Shown: positions 18,725-28,254 of the stretch, piece by piece
Layout of the letters: each line of letters begins with the position of its first letter
How positions within the stretch are numbered: the stretch's first letter is position 1
Source of the DNA: Devosia neptuniae
GTDB lineage: Bacteria > Pseudomonadota > Alphaproteobacteria > Rhizobiales > Devosiaceae
Length of the DNA: 64,000 nt
Reading direction: 5' to 3'
NCBI RefSeq assembly: GCF_025452235.1
Contig: NZ_CP104965.1
Coordinates: 2,786,501-2,850,500, forward strand
The notes under the pieces: model-generated
The model's input: only the letters and a program-made list of their open reading frames with translations
Told to the model about the DNA's origin: nothing
The model's database searches: none
Made by a program: the position numbers and the translations under genes

Positions 18725-19740
18725 TCGTTACCGACGCCTGGCACCCGCAAATCAATGGCGTGGTGCGGACCCTCGACACGCTGGGCCGCGAACTTGCCGC
18801 CCGCAATATCGAGGTTCGCTATCTCACCCCCGAGCGGTTCTGGACCGTGCCGGTCCCCACCTATGCCGAAATCCGGCTCTCGCTGGCTACCCAAGGCGCC
18901 GTTGCCGCCTTCATCGATGGCGTGGCTCCTGATTGCATCCATATCGCCACCGAAGGCCCGCTGGGCTGGCAGGCCCGGCAATATTGCCTTGATCGGGGCC
19001 TTGTCTTCACCACCAGCTTCCATACCCGCTTTCCCGAATATCTGGCCGCCCGCGTGCCAGTCTCGCCTGAACTCGGCTATGGCTATCTGCGCTGGTTCCA
19101 TTGGCCGGCCGCGCGCACCATGGTGCCGACGCCATCGCTGATGGTGGAATTGGCCGGCCATGGCCTGGGCCATCTGGCCCTCTGGTCGCGCGGGGTCGAT
19201 CTCTCCCGCTTCAGCCCCGGCCCCAAGACCTGGTTCGCCGATCTGCCCGGCCCGCATCTGCTCTGCGTTGGCCGTGTCGCGGCCGAAAAGAACATCACCG
19301 CGTTTCTGGATCTCGACGTCCCCGGCACCAAGATCGTGGTGGGTGATGGCCCCGACCTGCCGGCCCTGACCCGGCGCTATCCGGAAGTGCAATTCCTCGG
19401 CTATCGCTTTGGCGACGAGCTGGCCGAAATCTATCGCAGCGCCGATGTTTTCGTGTTCCCCAGCCGCACTGACACCTTCGGCAATGTGGTGATCGAGGCG
19501 CTCGCCTCCGGCGTTCCCGTGGCCGCCTATCCCGTCACCGGCCCGCGCGACATCCTCACCGATCCGACGGCCGGGGCGCTCGACGAAGACCTGGGCGTCG
19601 CCGTGCGCCGCGCCCTGACGCTCACCCGCGCCGCCGCCCGGGCGCATGGCTGCCGCTTTACAATTCCGGCGAGCGTCGACCAATTCCTCTCGCATCTGCA
19701 ATTGGCCCGGCAGGCCGTCCCCATGGCCGCCGCCGGCTGA
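18652..19740 (+). CDS. GT4 family glycosyltransferase
   Basis: A retaining GT-B glycosyltransferase. The N-terminal acceptor domain begins LLIVTDAWHPQINGVVRTL. The nucleotide-sugar domain shows VGRVAAEKNI, VVGDGPDLPAL and the donor-binding SRTDTFGNVVIEALASG. It overlaps the 3' end of the LpxH-like gene in another frame. A GTG at 18652 is taken as start, giving a 73-base overlap; an ATG at 18592 is the only upstream alternative and would add residues with no family character. The overlap predicts coupled synthesis. Sugar donor and acceptor are unknown, but a membrane glycolipid is likely. Confidence 0.85.
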   Translation: MDRDDGGRAPPLPPPQGGSFRRLLIVTDAWHPQINGVVRTLDTLGRELAARNIEVRYLTPERFWTVPVPTYAEIRLSLATQGAVAAFIDGVAPDCIHIATEGPLGWQARQYCLDRGLVFTTSFHTRFPEYLAARVPVSPELGYGYLRWFHWPAARTMVPTPSLMVELAGHGLGHLALWSRGVDLSRFSPGPKTWFADLPGPHLLCVGRVAAEKNITAFLDLDVPGTKIVVGDGPDLPALTRRYPEVQFLGYRFGDELAEIYRSADVFVFPSRTDTFGNVVIEALASGVPVAAYPVTGPRDILTDPTAGALDEDLGVAVRRALTLTRAAARAHGCRFTIPASVDQFLSHLQLARQAVPMAAAG

Positions 19741-19819
19741 TCGTTGCTTGCGTCGAACACACTTGCGGCGCATTGTTCGGCAGATTGATTTTATGTGATT
19801 TCCCCGGAGCCAGTCTGCG

Positions 19820-21040
19820 ATGGGTTCGCCTTTGGCAGCGCGCCTTCGTTCGCCCGCTGTCCGTACCAGTATTTTCTACGCGACCCTGTTTACCTCGGGC
19901 GCGGTCTCCAATCCGTTCCTGCCGATCTGGCTCAGCGAGCGCGGCATCGGCACCGGCGAAATCGGCGTTATCAATGCCGCGCCGATCTTTGCAATGATCG
20001 TCATCAACATGATTGTGGGCCGGCTGGCCGACCGGGCCAGCGACTGGCGCACTGTCATCGTCATCGGTTCCATCATCGCCGCCATCCCGCCAATTTTCCT
20101 GCTGTTCCGGGATGATTATGTCTCCATCTTGATCATCTGGACGCTGCTGATCGTGCCGTTCCAGGCCATCGCCCCGGTGGTCGATGCTGCCGCCTATCGC
20201 ATGACGCGCCGTACCGGCATGGATTTCGGCGCCATCCGCGTCTGGGGCACGATCGGCTTTGTCGCCGTGACGCTGGTGGCGGGCGTAGTGCTCGACCGCA
20301 TGGGCGCAGGAGCCTTCGTGCCGCTGCTCATCGCGGTCAGCCTCCTTCGCGCGCTGGTGTCGCTCGGCCTGCCGCTGTTCCGCTCGCCCGACGAATATTC
20401 GCGCCCCATGCATCCCATCGACGCGCCGATCAATCCGCTGATCGCCATTCGTCTCGGCCAGCTCTGGCGGCCGTGGTTCCTGATGACGCTGATCGGCGCC
20501 GCGCTGCTGCATGGCAGCCACATGATGCAGATGGGCTTTGGCGCACTGATCTGGGCCGAGGAGGGGATACCCGGCTGGGTCATCGGCATATTATGGGCGG
20601 TCGCGCCCACTGCCGAAATCCTCGCCATGGTCTATTTCGAGCGCATCACCAAGCGTTTCGCCGCCCGCCACCTGATCCTGCTCGGCTGCCTTTGCGGCGC
20701 GCTGCGCTGGTGGGGCTTTGCGCTCGAGCCCGATATCTGGGTGCTGGTCCTGCTGCAAACCCTGCATCTGGCGACGGTGGGTCTCACCTTCCTCGGCATC
20801 ACCAATTTCATCGCCAATTGGACCAGCGAGGATATCGCTGCCGAAGCGCAGAGCTTTTTCGTAATGATCCGCCAAGTGGTGACCGTGGTGACCCTGCTGG
20901 GCTTCGGCATCCTTGCCGGCACGATGGGGGCAGGGGCGTTTTACGTCGCGGCCATCCTGAGTGCCATCGGTGCGGTCATGGTGGTGGTGTCGCTGGTGTT
21001 GATGAATCCGAAGCGCGAAAATGCGCAGGTGGTGATTTGA
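19820..21040 (+). CDS. MFS transporter, MFS_1-like (HcaT/LacY-related), copy 1
   Basis: A 406-residue transporter with about 12 transmembrane segments. It resembles the HcaT/nucleoside-symporter branch of the major facilitator superfamily. The loop motif VGRLADRASDWR between helices 2 and 3 and the late motif NWTSEDIAAEAQ are shared with the next gene, marking them as tandem paralogues. GGAG precedes the ATG by 11 bases. The substrate is not predictable. Confidence 0.85.
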   Translation: MGSPLAARLRSPAVRTSIFYATLFTSGAVSNPFLPIWLSERGIGTGEIGVINAAPIFAMIVINMIVGRLADRASDWRTVIVIGSIIAAIPPIFLLFRDDYVSILIIWTLLIVPFQAIAPVVDAAAYRMTRRTGMDFGAIRVWGTIGFVAVTLVAGVVLDRMGAGAFVPLLIAVSLLRALVSLGLPLFRSPDEYSRPMHPIDAPINPLIAIRLGQLWRPWFLMTLIGAALLHGSHMMQMGFGALIWAEEGIPGWVIGILWAVAPTAEILAMVYFERITKRFAARHLILLGCLCGALRWWGFALEPDIWVLVLLQTLHLATVGLTFLGITNFIANWTSEDIAAEAQSFFVMIRQVVTVVTLLGFGILAGTMGAGAFYVAAILSAIGAVMVVVSLVLMNPKRENAQVVI

Positions 21041-21126
21041 GGGCTGGGAAGACCTCAATCACAGTAGACCTCATGGTGAGCTTGTCGAACCACGAGGTCG
21101 TGGCCCGATGCTATCCCACCCACGAT

Positions 21127-21265
21127 GTCACCCCGGCGTAGGCCGGGGCCCATCCTGAGATCGTGCCTCCGGCCGCAAGGTGTGTGGGTGACCAGGGTGG
21201 TGGTCAGGCGTCCTGACGGCGCTTTGTGACATATCGAGACGGGCCCCGGCCTACGCCGGGGTGAC
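21127..21265. repeat. Palindromic repeat, family B (CCCCGGCGTAGGCCGGGG type)
   Basis: Two perfect 25-base inverted arms at 21127-21151 and 21241-21265, separated by about 90 bases. It occupies most of the 404-base gap between the tandem MFS genes; the remainder (21266-21444) shows no recognisable element. A second copy lies at 53701-53844. Confidence 0.88.
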
Positions 21266-21444
21266 ACCGAGCATGGCGAGCTAGGCCGCAAAGAAGCACG
21301 GGGTACTCCAATCCTCCCGCCCCCCGTCACCCGAATGTCGCACCGGCAATTGTAACGATTGCAACGTCACAAATCCCCTTGCCTTCGCCACAAAGCCAAG
21401 CGAACAAAGGTGCCGGGCGCTGATTTGCCCGGGGTTCACTTTTC

Positions 21445-22626
21445 ATGGCATCCGTTCTGTCGCGCTGGGCCTCGCCCGAGCTGCGCGCTTCGATTTTTCA
21501 TTTCACCGTCTATCTGCCTGGTGCCGTCAGCAGTGTTTATCTGGCGATCTGGCTGGCCGAGCATGGCATTCCCGCCGAGCAGATCGGTGTCATCAATGCC
21601 CTGCCGGTCCTGCTGCTGCTGGGCATCAACATGCTGGTCGGACGGCTGGCCGACCGGGCCAGCGACTGGCGTTCGACCATCCTGATCGTCTCCCTGCTCA
21701 GCGGCGCGGCACCGATCGGGCTGTTCTTCGTCCATGAATTCTGGGGCATCGTGCTGGTCTGGCTGCTCTGCACCATCCCCGGCGGGCTGGTGCCGCCGCT
21801 GACCGACGCGGCGACGTTGCGCCTGGCGCAGCGCACCGGCACCGATTTCGGCAGCATGCGCGCCTGGGGCACGATCGGCTATGTGATCGGCACGGCCTTG
21901 GTGGGTCTCGCCGTCACCGCCTATGGTACGGCCGCTTTCGTGCCGCTGTTCTTCGCCGTTTCGGTGGGCCGGGCGATCATCGGCTTCACCCTGCCGCGCT
22001 TCCGGGCGCCCGCACCGGTCGCCACCCTGGCCGATGCCAATCCGGAAAAGCCGCGTCTGTCTTCCGCCCTCAAGCTCTGGTTCGTACTGCCCATCCTGGG
22101 CTTCGCGCTGGTCAATTCCAACAATGCGGTGGTGGGTGGCTTCGGCGCGCTGATCTGGCACGACAATGGCATTCCCGACTATTTCATCGGCCCCTTGCTC
22201 GCGACTGCCGCCGCTGCCGAAGCCATTCTGATGGTCATGTGGCGGCGTTTTGGCGGGCGCGTCAGTGCGCGCAACATGATCCTGGTGGCCTGCGCGGCCT
22301 CCTTGCTGCGCTTTTTCATCATGGCGTTCAATCCGCCCGTCGCCGTGCTGTTCGTCACCCAGACGCTGCATGCTTTCAGCTTTGGCATGGGGTATTTCGG
22401 CGTGGTGCATTTCATCGCCAATTGGACCAGCGAAGACATTGCCGCCGAAGCGCAGGGCTTTGCCACCATGCTGCAGCAGGGCGCCGCCTTCGTGTCGCTG
22501 ATGCTGTTCGGTGTGCTGGTCAGTCATCTCGGCGCTGGCGCGTTTTTCGCGTCTGCGCTGTTTGCGCTGCTAGGCATGGGATGTGTGTTGTGGTCGCTGA
22601 AGCTCAAACCACCCAAGGATGCGTGA
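21445..22626 (+). CDS. MFS transporter, MFS_1-like (HcaT/LacY-related), copy 2
   Basis: A 393-residue paralogue of the preceding transporter, with the same VGRLADRASDWR loop and the NWTSEDIAAEAQ segment before helix 11. The N-terminal half also aligns (PELRASIFHFTVYLPGAVSSVYLAIWL against PAVRTSIFYATLFTSGAVSNPFLPIWL in copy 1). No Shine-Dalgarno sequence is obvious before the ATG at 21445. The 404-base gap filled by a repeat suggests independent expression. The function is unknown beyond proton-coupled import or export of a small organic molecule. Confidence 0.85.
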   Translation: MASVLSRWASPELRASIFHFTVYLPGAVSSVYLAIWLAEHGIPAEQIGVINALPVLLLLGINMLVGRLADRASDWRSTILIVSLLSGAAPIGLFFVHEFWGIVLVWLLCTIPGGLVPPLTDAATLRLAQRTGTDFGSMRAWGTIGYVIGTALVGLAVTAYGTAAFVPLFFAVSVGRAIIGFTLPRFRAPAPVATLADANPEKPRLSSALKLWFVLPILGFALVNSNNAVVGGFGALIWHDNGIPDYFIGPLLATAAAAEAILMVMWRRFGGRVSARNMILVACAASLLRFFIMAFNPPVAVLFVTQTLHAFSFGMGYFGVVHFIANWTSEDIAAEAQGFATMLQQGAAFVSLMLFGVLVSHLGAGAFFASALFALLGMGCVLWSLKLKPPKDA

Positions 22627-22670
22627 GGCACGACCTCGTGGCACTTCATCCTGCCCAATCATGCAAAACA

Positions 22671-22792
22671 GAGGTTCCCGCTTTCGCGGGAAATGACATC
22701 GTGGGTGCGGTGGTTTCAAGTGAGCTGAACCCACGGGAACTCCCCACAAATCCTCACCACCACAATGTCATTCCCGCGAAAGCGGGAACCTC
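22671..22792. repeat. Palindromic repeat, family A
   Basis: Inverted arms at 22671-22699 and 22765-22792, matching the 6868 element apart from one extra A. It lies between the convergent MFS and polar-protein genes. Confidence 0.85.
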
Positions 22793-22820
22793 CGTTTCCT
22801 TCTTTCCCACACTCCTAAAC

Positions 22821-22850
22821 AAAAAGGCCCCGGTTTCCCGGGGCCTTTTT
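22821..22850. terminator. Bidirectional intrinsic terminator
   Basis: AAAAAGGCCCCGG pairs perfectly with CCGGGGCCTTTTT around a 4-base loop, giving a U-tract on both strands. It serves the MFS gene and the convergent giant gene, whose stop is 20 bases away. Confidence 0.95.
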
Positions 22851-22869
22851 AGTTCTGTCCACCTAAGGC

Positions 22870-25800
22870 TTAGCTCAAGCGGCCGCTCGCATGGGCCAGG
22901 GTCGTGTAGACCTTGCCGCGATCGCTCAGCAGGTATTCGCGGGTCTCCGCAGCAGGGCGGGGGCCGGCGGCGGCGCGTTTCAGCAGCTGCTCGAACTCGC
23001 TCATATAGGCCTGCGCGGTGCGGGCGAAGTCGGGTTCGCGCTGCAGCTTCTTGCGCACGTCGTCATAGGTGCCCTGGCCGGTCAGCGTATAGATGCGGCG
23101 CGAGAACACGTTGGACTCGCCGGCCTGGTAGCGGGCCCAGGCTTCGGCCAGCGCGGCGTCGTCGATGGCCCGGGCAATCTCGTCGGTCAGGCCCGACAGA
23201 CCGGCCTGCGGCTGGGTGCTGGCCTGCTTGGCCGTGGCATTGCGCAACACGTCGCGGAGCCAGCCGCCTTCGCCCTGCGGGGCGGCATCGGCTTCCACCG
23301 CTGCCTGGGCATCCACGTCGCGCTGCGGCGCTGCGGCACGGGCAGGTTCGGGCTGACGAACAGGTTCAGGCTGGCGCACGGGCTCGGTGGTGCGGATCGG
23401 GTCGACCAGCGTCTGGCGCGGCGGCTCGCGATAGGTGTCGCGCGGGGCCTGATAGGCCGGGGCTTCCTGGCGCGGTTCAGTGCGCGGGGCAGGGCGCTGC
23501 GGCGGGCGGCGGTCGTTGAGGTCGAGCGTGGCCGGCTGGCTGCGCACGATGGCATTGAGTTCGCTCAGCGCCTCGATCTGCTCGGCCACGACGCGGCGCA
23601 TGGCAGCGGCACTGGCGCGGGTTTCCTCGGGCAGCTCGTTGACGCCGCGAGCCAGTTCGGCGCGGGTGGCTTCGAGTTCGCTGCCCACTTCCTTGGCCGT
23701 CTGGCGCATGGCCCGCGCAGTGTCGTTGAAGCGCTGGGTGGCTTCTTCCATCGCCTTCTGCATTTCGGCGATCATCTGCTGCTGCGCTTGCTGCAGGGCC
23801 GCATTGGCGCGGCGACCTTCGGCATCGGCACTGTCGCGGAAATCGCCGAGACGGCTGCTGACTTCGCCCGAAGTTTCGTCCAGTGCCTGGCGGAACGTGC
23901 CGGTGGTCTGGTCGATGGCGTTGCGCAGCTGGCCGGTATTGGAGGCAATCGCCCCACGAACAGAAGCGGTCGAATCCGCAATGGTGTCGGCCAGCGTGCT
24001 GGTCGTCGTGGTCAGCACATCGGTGACATTGCCGGCGGTCGAAGCCAGCACGTCACTGACGCGGTTGGCGTTTTCTTCCAGTGCGTTGTTGACCTGGCTG
24101 GTCTGATCGCTGAGCGCCAGGCGAACCGAGGAGGCCGTCTGGTTGAGCGCATTGGCGGCAGCTTCGGCGGCACGCTGCACGGCGCCATCGACCTGGGCGG
24201 CATTGCTCGACAGGGTCGAGGTGAACCGCTGGTTGGTCTGGTAGAGCGCGTCGTTGACATCGGCGGTCGAGGACTGGATGGCCTCGGTAATGGTTGCCGT
24301 GGTGGCTTCCAGCGTTTCGGCAACCGAGCCGGTGGTGGCCTGCAGGGCCTCGTCCATGGCGCGGCGGGCGCCGATCAAACGGCGTTCCGTGTCATTGACC
24401 GTATCGGCGATCGACTGCGCGAACATGCGCATGCGGCCATCGATATCGTCGGCGCGGCTGGCAAAGCTCTGGGCTAGGGCATCCATGGCGCCGCGGCGAT
24501 CTTCGAGCGTAATAAGAGCGGTTTCGCTGGTCGAGCTGAGCTCGTGCGACACCTGCTGCATATTGGCTGCTTCCGCATCGAGCCGGCCGAGCACGGTCGA
24601 GAATTCGTCGACCATGGAGCGGATGGTGGATTGCAGCGCGCCAACATGCTGGCTGACCATGACGCCGGCCTGTTCGGTCTGCCCGATGGCATCGCGAATG
24701 GTGTTGGAATAGGTCGAGGTCTGCTGGGCGACTGATGTCTCGAGATTGGCCAGGTTTGCCGTCGAGGCATCGAGCACCCGCTGCAGCAGCAGGTTCGAGT
24801 CATTGAGCTTGCCGAGCGCGGCGGTGACATCGGTGAGGATGCGCGAGGTCGAGACGGCCATGATGGCCTCGGCTTCCTTGGCATTCTCGCCCAGGGCGTC
24901 GCGCAGCAGATTACCATGGCTGAGCAGGGCGTTCTGCAACTGGTCGGAGCGATCGCTGACCAGAGCCGCAAAGGCATTGGTATGCTCTTCGACCGAGCGA
25001 TTGATGTCGGTGAGGCGGGTTTCGATCGAGCCCACGGCGTCAGGCGCCTTGACGGTCAGCAATTGATCGATATTACCCGCAGCAGCGCGGATCAGGTCGA
25101 GCACATTGCGCACCGCGCCGTCCATGCGGTCGGCCGTGGCGGTGACGTCGGTGGCGATATTTTCCGTCGCTGCCGTGATGCGGGTCGCGATGGTTTCCTC
25201 GATCCGGTCGGCGCCGGCTTCGAGATCCGCCATGGACTGGGTGATCGAGGTATTGATCGAGGCGTTGAGCGCGGCCAGCCGTTCGGCCGTGATATCGGCA
25301 CGGGCGGTGATGGCCTCGGGCAGGGTGCCCAGGCGCTGGTCGACCATGTCGGTAATGGCGCGACGAGCCGAATTGACGCCGCTCTCGATGAGGTCGGCGG
25401 CCTTGCGGGCGCTTTCGCCCACGGTGGCGCTGGCCGCGTCGATGCGGGCGGACACGCCATGCTCGGCGTCGGAAATGCGCGAAATAGCGCTGTCGAGGCC
25501 GGTGCCCAGATGCGTGTTCACCTCGGCCACCTTCTCGGCGATCATGTCCGACATGGTGGTGACGCGCTCGTTCATCGTCTCGGTGACATTGTGCAGCGAG
25601 GTTTCGATCTTGGTGCGGGCTTCTTCGCCCTGCAGCGCAATGGCGTCGGCCAGTTCGCTGGTGCGCAGGCCGATGGTTTCGCCCATCGAGGCGGTGTGCG
25701 TTTCCAGCGTGTCGCTGAGTGCCTGGGTGCGCTGATTGAGGGCTTCGCTGAGCGCCAGGGTGCGGGTGCCCACGGCCTGGGCCAACTGCTGGGTGCCGCT

Positions 25801-28254
25801 GTCGAGCGTGGTGCGCAGCTGCGCCGAGCGTTCGTCCAGCGCGCCGGTCAGCGTGGTGGTGTGATCGGCCAATTGGCTGGTCAGCGTTTCGGTGCGCTCG
25901 CTGAGCTGAGTGGCCAGCAATTCGGTGCGTTCATCGAGCTGGCTGGCCAGGTTCCCGGTGCGGGATTCGATTTCCAGCGCCAGCGCCGAGGTGCGTTCCG
26001 ATAGCGTATCGGCCAGCCGCGTGGTGCGGCCCGAGATCGCCTGGTCGAATTCGGAGGTGCCGGCCGAAAGGGCGTCGCCCAGTTCCTGGCTGCGCACGCG
26101 GATGGCTTCGCTCATATCGGTGGCGCGGGTGCTGAGCGTTTCGTCCAGTTCGAGCACGCGGGTTTCGATGGCGCTGGTGATTTCGCCGGCGCGGCTGCTC
26201 AGAATGCCGTCGAGCTTCTGGGTGCGGCCGTCGAGGGTTTCGGCGAGCTGGCTGACATGGCCTTCAAGCGAAGCCGCGAGGGCCTGGCTGCGGCTACCAA
26301 TGTCTTCGGAAATGGCGCGGGCCTTGGCGCCCAGCACTTCGCCCAGTTCGCGGGTCTTTTCGCTAATGGCGCTGTCAAAGCGGCCGGATTCTTCGTTGAG
26401 CGCCATTTCGAGCACATTGGCGCGGGCGGCGAAGCTGGTGCCCTGCGCTTCAAGGCGCGCGATCAGGCTATCGCCCTTGTCGCCGATAACGCCATCGAGC
26501 GTGCCCAGGCGGGTGTCGAGAATGGCAGCGATTTCGGTCAGCCGGGCATCGAACTGGCTGAGCGAATCCTGGCCGGCAGAGGAGAGGGTGATGCGGGCGC
26601 GGTCGGACGTGTCGTCCAGCGCCCCGTTGATTTCGATCAGCGCCGATTGCAGGCGGCTATCCATGGCGTTGAGCTGGATGGACACCGATTCATCGAGCTG
26701 GCGGGTGAGGGCATTGAGCAGCACCTCGGCTTCGCGCGAGCGGCCGGTAATGTCGTCGGCAATCTTTTGGCCAATCAGGTCCAGCGCGCCGGTCACTTCA
26801 TGGCCGCGGTCGCGCAATTGGCCGAGCAGGGAGGTGCTGCCATCGCTGAGCAGGCCCGAAATGGTCGCGGTGCGTTCGTCGAGCGCGGTGGCGAGACGAC
26901 CGGTGGTTTCGTCGAGCGTTTCGGACAGGCGGCCGGTCGTGCCATCCAGCAGGTTGGCGAGCTTTTCGGCGCGAGCGTCGAAGGCCGACGCCAGGTTGCC
27001 GGTGCGGCTGTCCATCGCCTCGGCGATGCGGCCGCTGGTGCCTTCGAGCAGGCCCGCCAGGTTCGCCGTGCGGTCTTCGAAGCTGCCGGCAATGGCGCCG
27101 GTGCGTTCCTCGATCAGCCGGGTGCGCTCATCCATGGCGGCGGCGATGGTGGAGGCATGGCCGTCAAGGGCGTCGGTCAGCGCGGCAATGCGGCCTTCAA
27201 CGCCGGCATTGAGCGTGCCGGCACGCTCGTCGAGGGCGCCGGTCATGGCCGCGGTCTTGTCGTCGAAGGTCAGCGACAGGCGGCCGGCGCTATCGTCGAG
27301 CGCCGAAATGAAGTCGGTGGTGCGGTTGTCGACCAGCGAGACGAAATTCTCCGTCCGCTCGCCAAAGGCGTTGGTCAGCGTATTGCCGGCGGTTTCGAGC
27401 GCGCGCGTCAGGTTGCCGCCGCTTTCCACGATGGTGCCGGAAATGCGCTGGCTGATCATGTCGAGGTCGAACACCAGGCCCGTATGGCTCTCGGTGATGG
27501 CTTCGCGCACGCGTTCGGTATTGGTCAAAACGCTTTCGCGCTGGCTGGCCAGTTCGGCGATCAGCGCCCGCATGCGCGATTCATTGTCCGAATAGGTGCG
27601 TTCGAGCGCGGTGACCTCGTTGTGGATCATCACTTCGAGCTCGCCGGCGCGCGACAAAGCGCGTTCCAGCCCGTCGCCCAGCGCATTGACTTCGCGGCGC
27701 ACGGCCTGCCCCACCGAAGCGACCTTGTCGGCAGCGGTGACTTCGGGTTCGGCTAGGCGGATGGCGGCCTGGGTGATCGAGGAGGCTGCGTTGCGCAGGT
27801 CCTGGGCACGGCGGAACAGAGTGGCGACGCCGAAAAAGCCCAGCACGGGGAGGATCATGATGGCGGCGAGCGCGATGAAATCGATGCTGCTGGCAAACTG
27901 GCCGAAATTGCTGAGCTGGCTGCCATAGCGCAGATAACCGGCTGCGCCCGTAGCCACGAGCCAGATGATCGAGAGTGCCAGCGCTACCCAGGTGGGAGCC
28001 GAGGATGAACGGCTCTGCAGCGTATACAGCAGCTTGGAGGTGGGGAAGCGATCGTCATTGGCCACGGCGCCGGCCTGCTGGGCGATCTTATCGGCGGCGC
28101 GCAGGCGCTCTGACCGCGCAGGATTGGCCGTGCGCTTTTCCGGGGCCTTTTCCGGCGCGCTGTCGAGATTGAAGACCGAGTCCTTGAGGGCGTCTTCAAC
28201 GGCAGAAAAAGCCAGGGCGGCGGGATCGTTTGGGGGTGTCGAATTCTGCGCCAT
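22870..28254 (-). CDS. Giant polar coiled-coil protein, growth pole ring (GPR)-like
   Basis: A 1,794-residue protein. In order: a charged, disordered N-terminus; two membrane helices at about 88-110 and 125-148; a coiled stalk to about 1,570; a Pro/Arg-rich linker at about 1,575-1,660; and a compact C-terminal domain containing ALAEAWARYQAGESNVFSRR. The stalk contains three long tracts of 11-residue repeats of type xxRTxxLxxxL. Size, architecture and apolipoprotein-like repeats match the growth pole ring protein of Agrobacterium, which forms a ring at the growing pole and organises unipolar growth. The ATG at 28254 is used; the longer frame to 28299 lacks support. Automatic labels such as kinesin would be misleading. 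The identity is inferred from architecture, not alignment. Confidence 0.82.
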   Translation of the reverse strand: MAQNSTPPNDPAALAFSAVEDALKDSVFNLDSAPEKAPEKRTANPARSERLRAADKIAQQAGAVANDDRFPTSKLLYTLQSRSSSAPTWVALALSIIWLVATGAAGYLRYGSQLSNFGQFASSIDFIALAAIMILPVLGFFGVATLFRRAQDLRNAASSITQAAIRLAEPEVTAADKVASVGQAVRREVNALGDGLERALSRAGELEVMIHNEVTALERTYSDNESRMRALIAELASQRESVLTNTERVREAITESHTGLVFDLDMISQRISGTIVESGGNLTRALETAGNTLTNAFGERTENFVSLVDNRTTDFISALDDSAGRLSLTFDDKTAAMTGALDERAGTLNAGVEGRIAALTDALDGHASTIAAAMDERTRLIEERTGAIAGSFEDRTANLAGLLEGTSGRIAEAMDSRTGNLASAFDARAEKLANLLDGTTGRLSETLDETTGRLATALDERTATISGLLSDGSTSLLGQLRDRGHEVTGALDLIGQKIADDITGRSREAEVLLNALTRQLDESVSIQLNAMDSRLQSALIEINGALDDTSDRARITLSSAGQDSLSQFDARLTEIAAILDTRLGTLDGVIGDKGDSLIARLEAQGTSFAARANVLEMALNEESGRFDSAISEKTRELGEVLGAKARAISEDIGSRSQALAASLEGHVSQLAETLDGRTQKLDGILSSRAGEITSAIETRVLELDETLSTRATDMSEAIRVRSQELGDALSAGTSEFDQAISGRTTRLADTLSERTSALALEIESRTGNLASQLDERTELLATQLSERTETLTSQLADHTTTLTGALDERSAQLRTTLDSGTQQLAQAVGTRTLALSEALNQRTQALSDTLETHTASMGETIGLRTSELADAIALQGEEARTKIETSLHNVTETMNERVTTMSDMIAEKVAEVNTHLGTGLDSAISRISDAEHGVSARIDAASATVGESARKAADLIESGVNSARRAITDMVDQRLGTLPEAITARADITAERLAALNASINTSITQSMADLEAGADRIEETIATRITAATENIATDVTATADRMDGAVRNVLDLIRAAAGNIDQLLTVKAPDAVGSIETRLTDINRSVEEHTNAFAALVSDRSDQLQNALLSHGNLLRDALGENAKEAEAIMAVSTSRILTDVTAALGKLNDSNLLLQRVLDASTANLANLETSVAQQTSTYSNTIRDAIGQTEQAGVMVSQHVGALQSTIRSMVDEFSTVLGRLDAEAANMQQVSHELSSTSETALITLEDRRGAMDALAQSFASRADDIDGRMRMFAQSIADTVNDTERRLIGARRAMDEALQATTGSVAETLEATTATITEAIQSSTADVNDALYQTNQRFTSTLSSNAAQVDGAVQRAAEAAANALNQTASSVRLALSDQTSQVNNALEENANRVSDVLASTAGNVTDVLTTTTSTLADTIADSTASVRGAIASNTGQLRNAIDQTTGTFRQALDETSGEVSSRLGDFRDSADAEGRRANAALQQAQQQMIAEMQKAMEEATQRFNDTARAMRQTAKEVGSELEATRAELARGVNELPEETRASAAAMRRVVAEQIEALSELNAIVRSQPATLDLNDRRPPQRPAPRTEPRQEAPAYQAPRDTYREPPRQTLVDPIRTTEPVRQPEPVRQPEPARAAAPQRDVDAQAAVEADAAPQGEGGWLRDVLRNATAKQASTQPQAGLSGLTDEIARAIDDAALAEAWARYQAGESNVFSRRIYTLTGQGTYDDVRKKLQREPDFARTAQAYMSEFEQLLKRAAAGPRPAAETREYLLSDRGKVYTTLAHASGRLS

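Noticed and set aside
25910..27595. Plus-strand ORFs of about 500-560 codons inside the giant coiled-coil gene
   Set aside because: They are Ser/Arg- or Gly-rich antisense frames produced by the repetitive codons of the hendecad tracts.
22870..28254. Giant protein as a kinesin, chemoreceptor or phage tape-measure protein
   Set aside because: There is no motor P-loop, no methyl-accepting signalling hairpin and no phage gene nearby; architecture and hendecads fit a polar organiser better.
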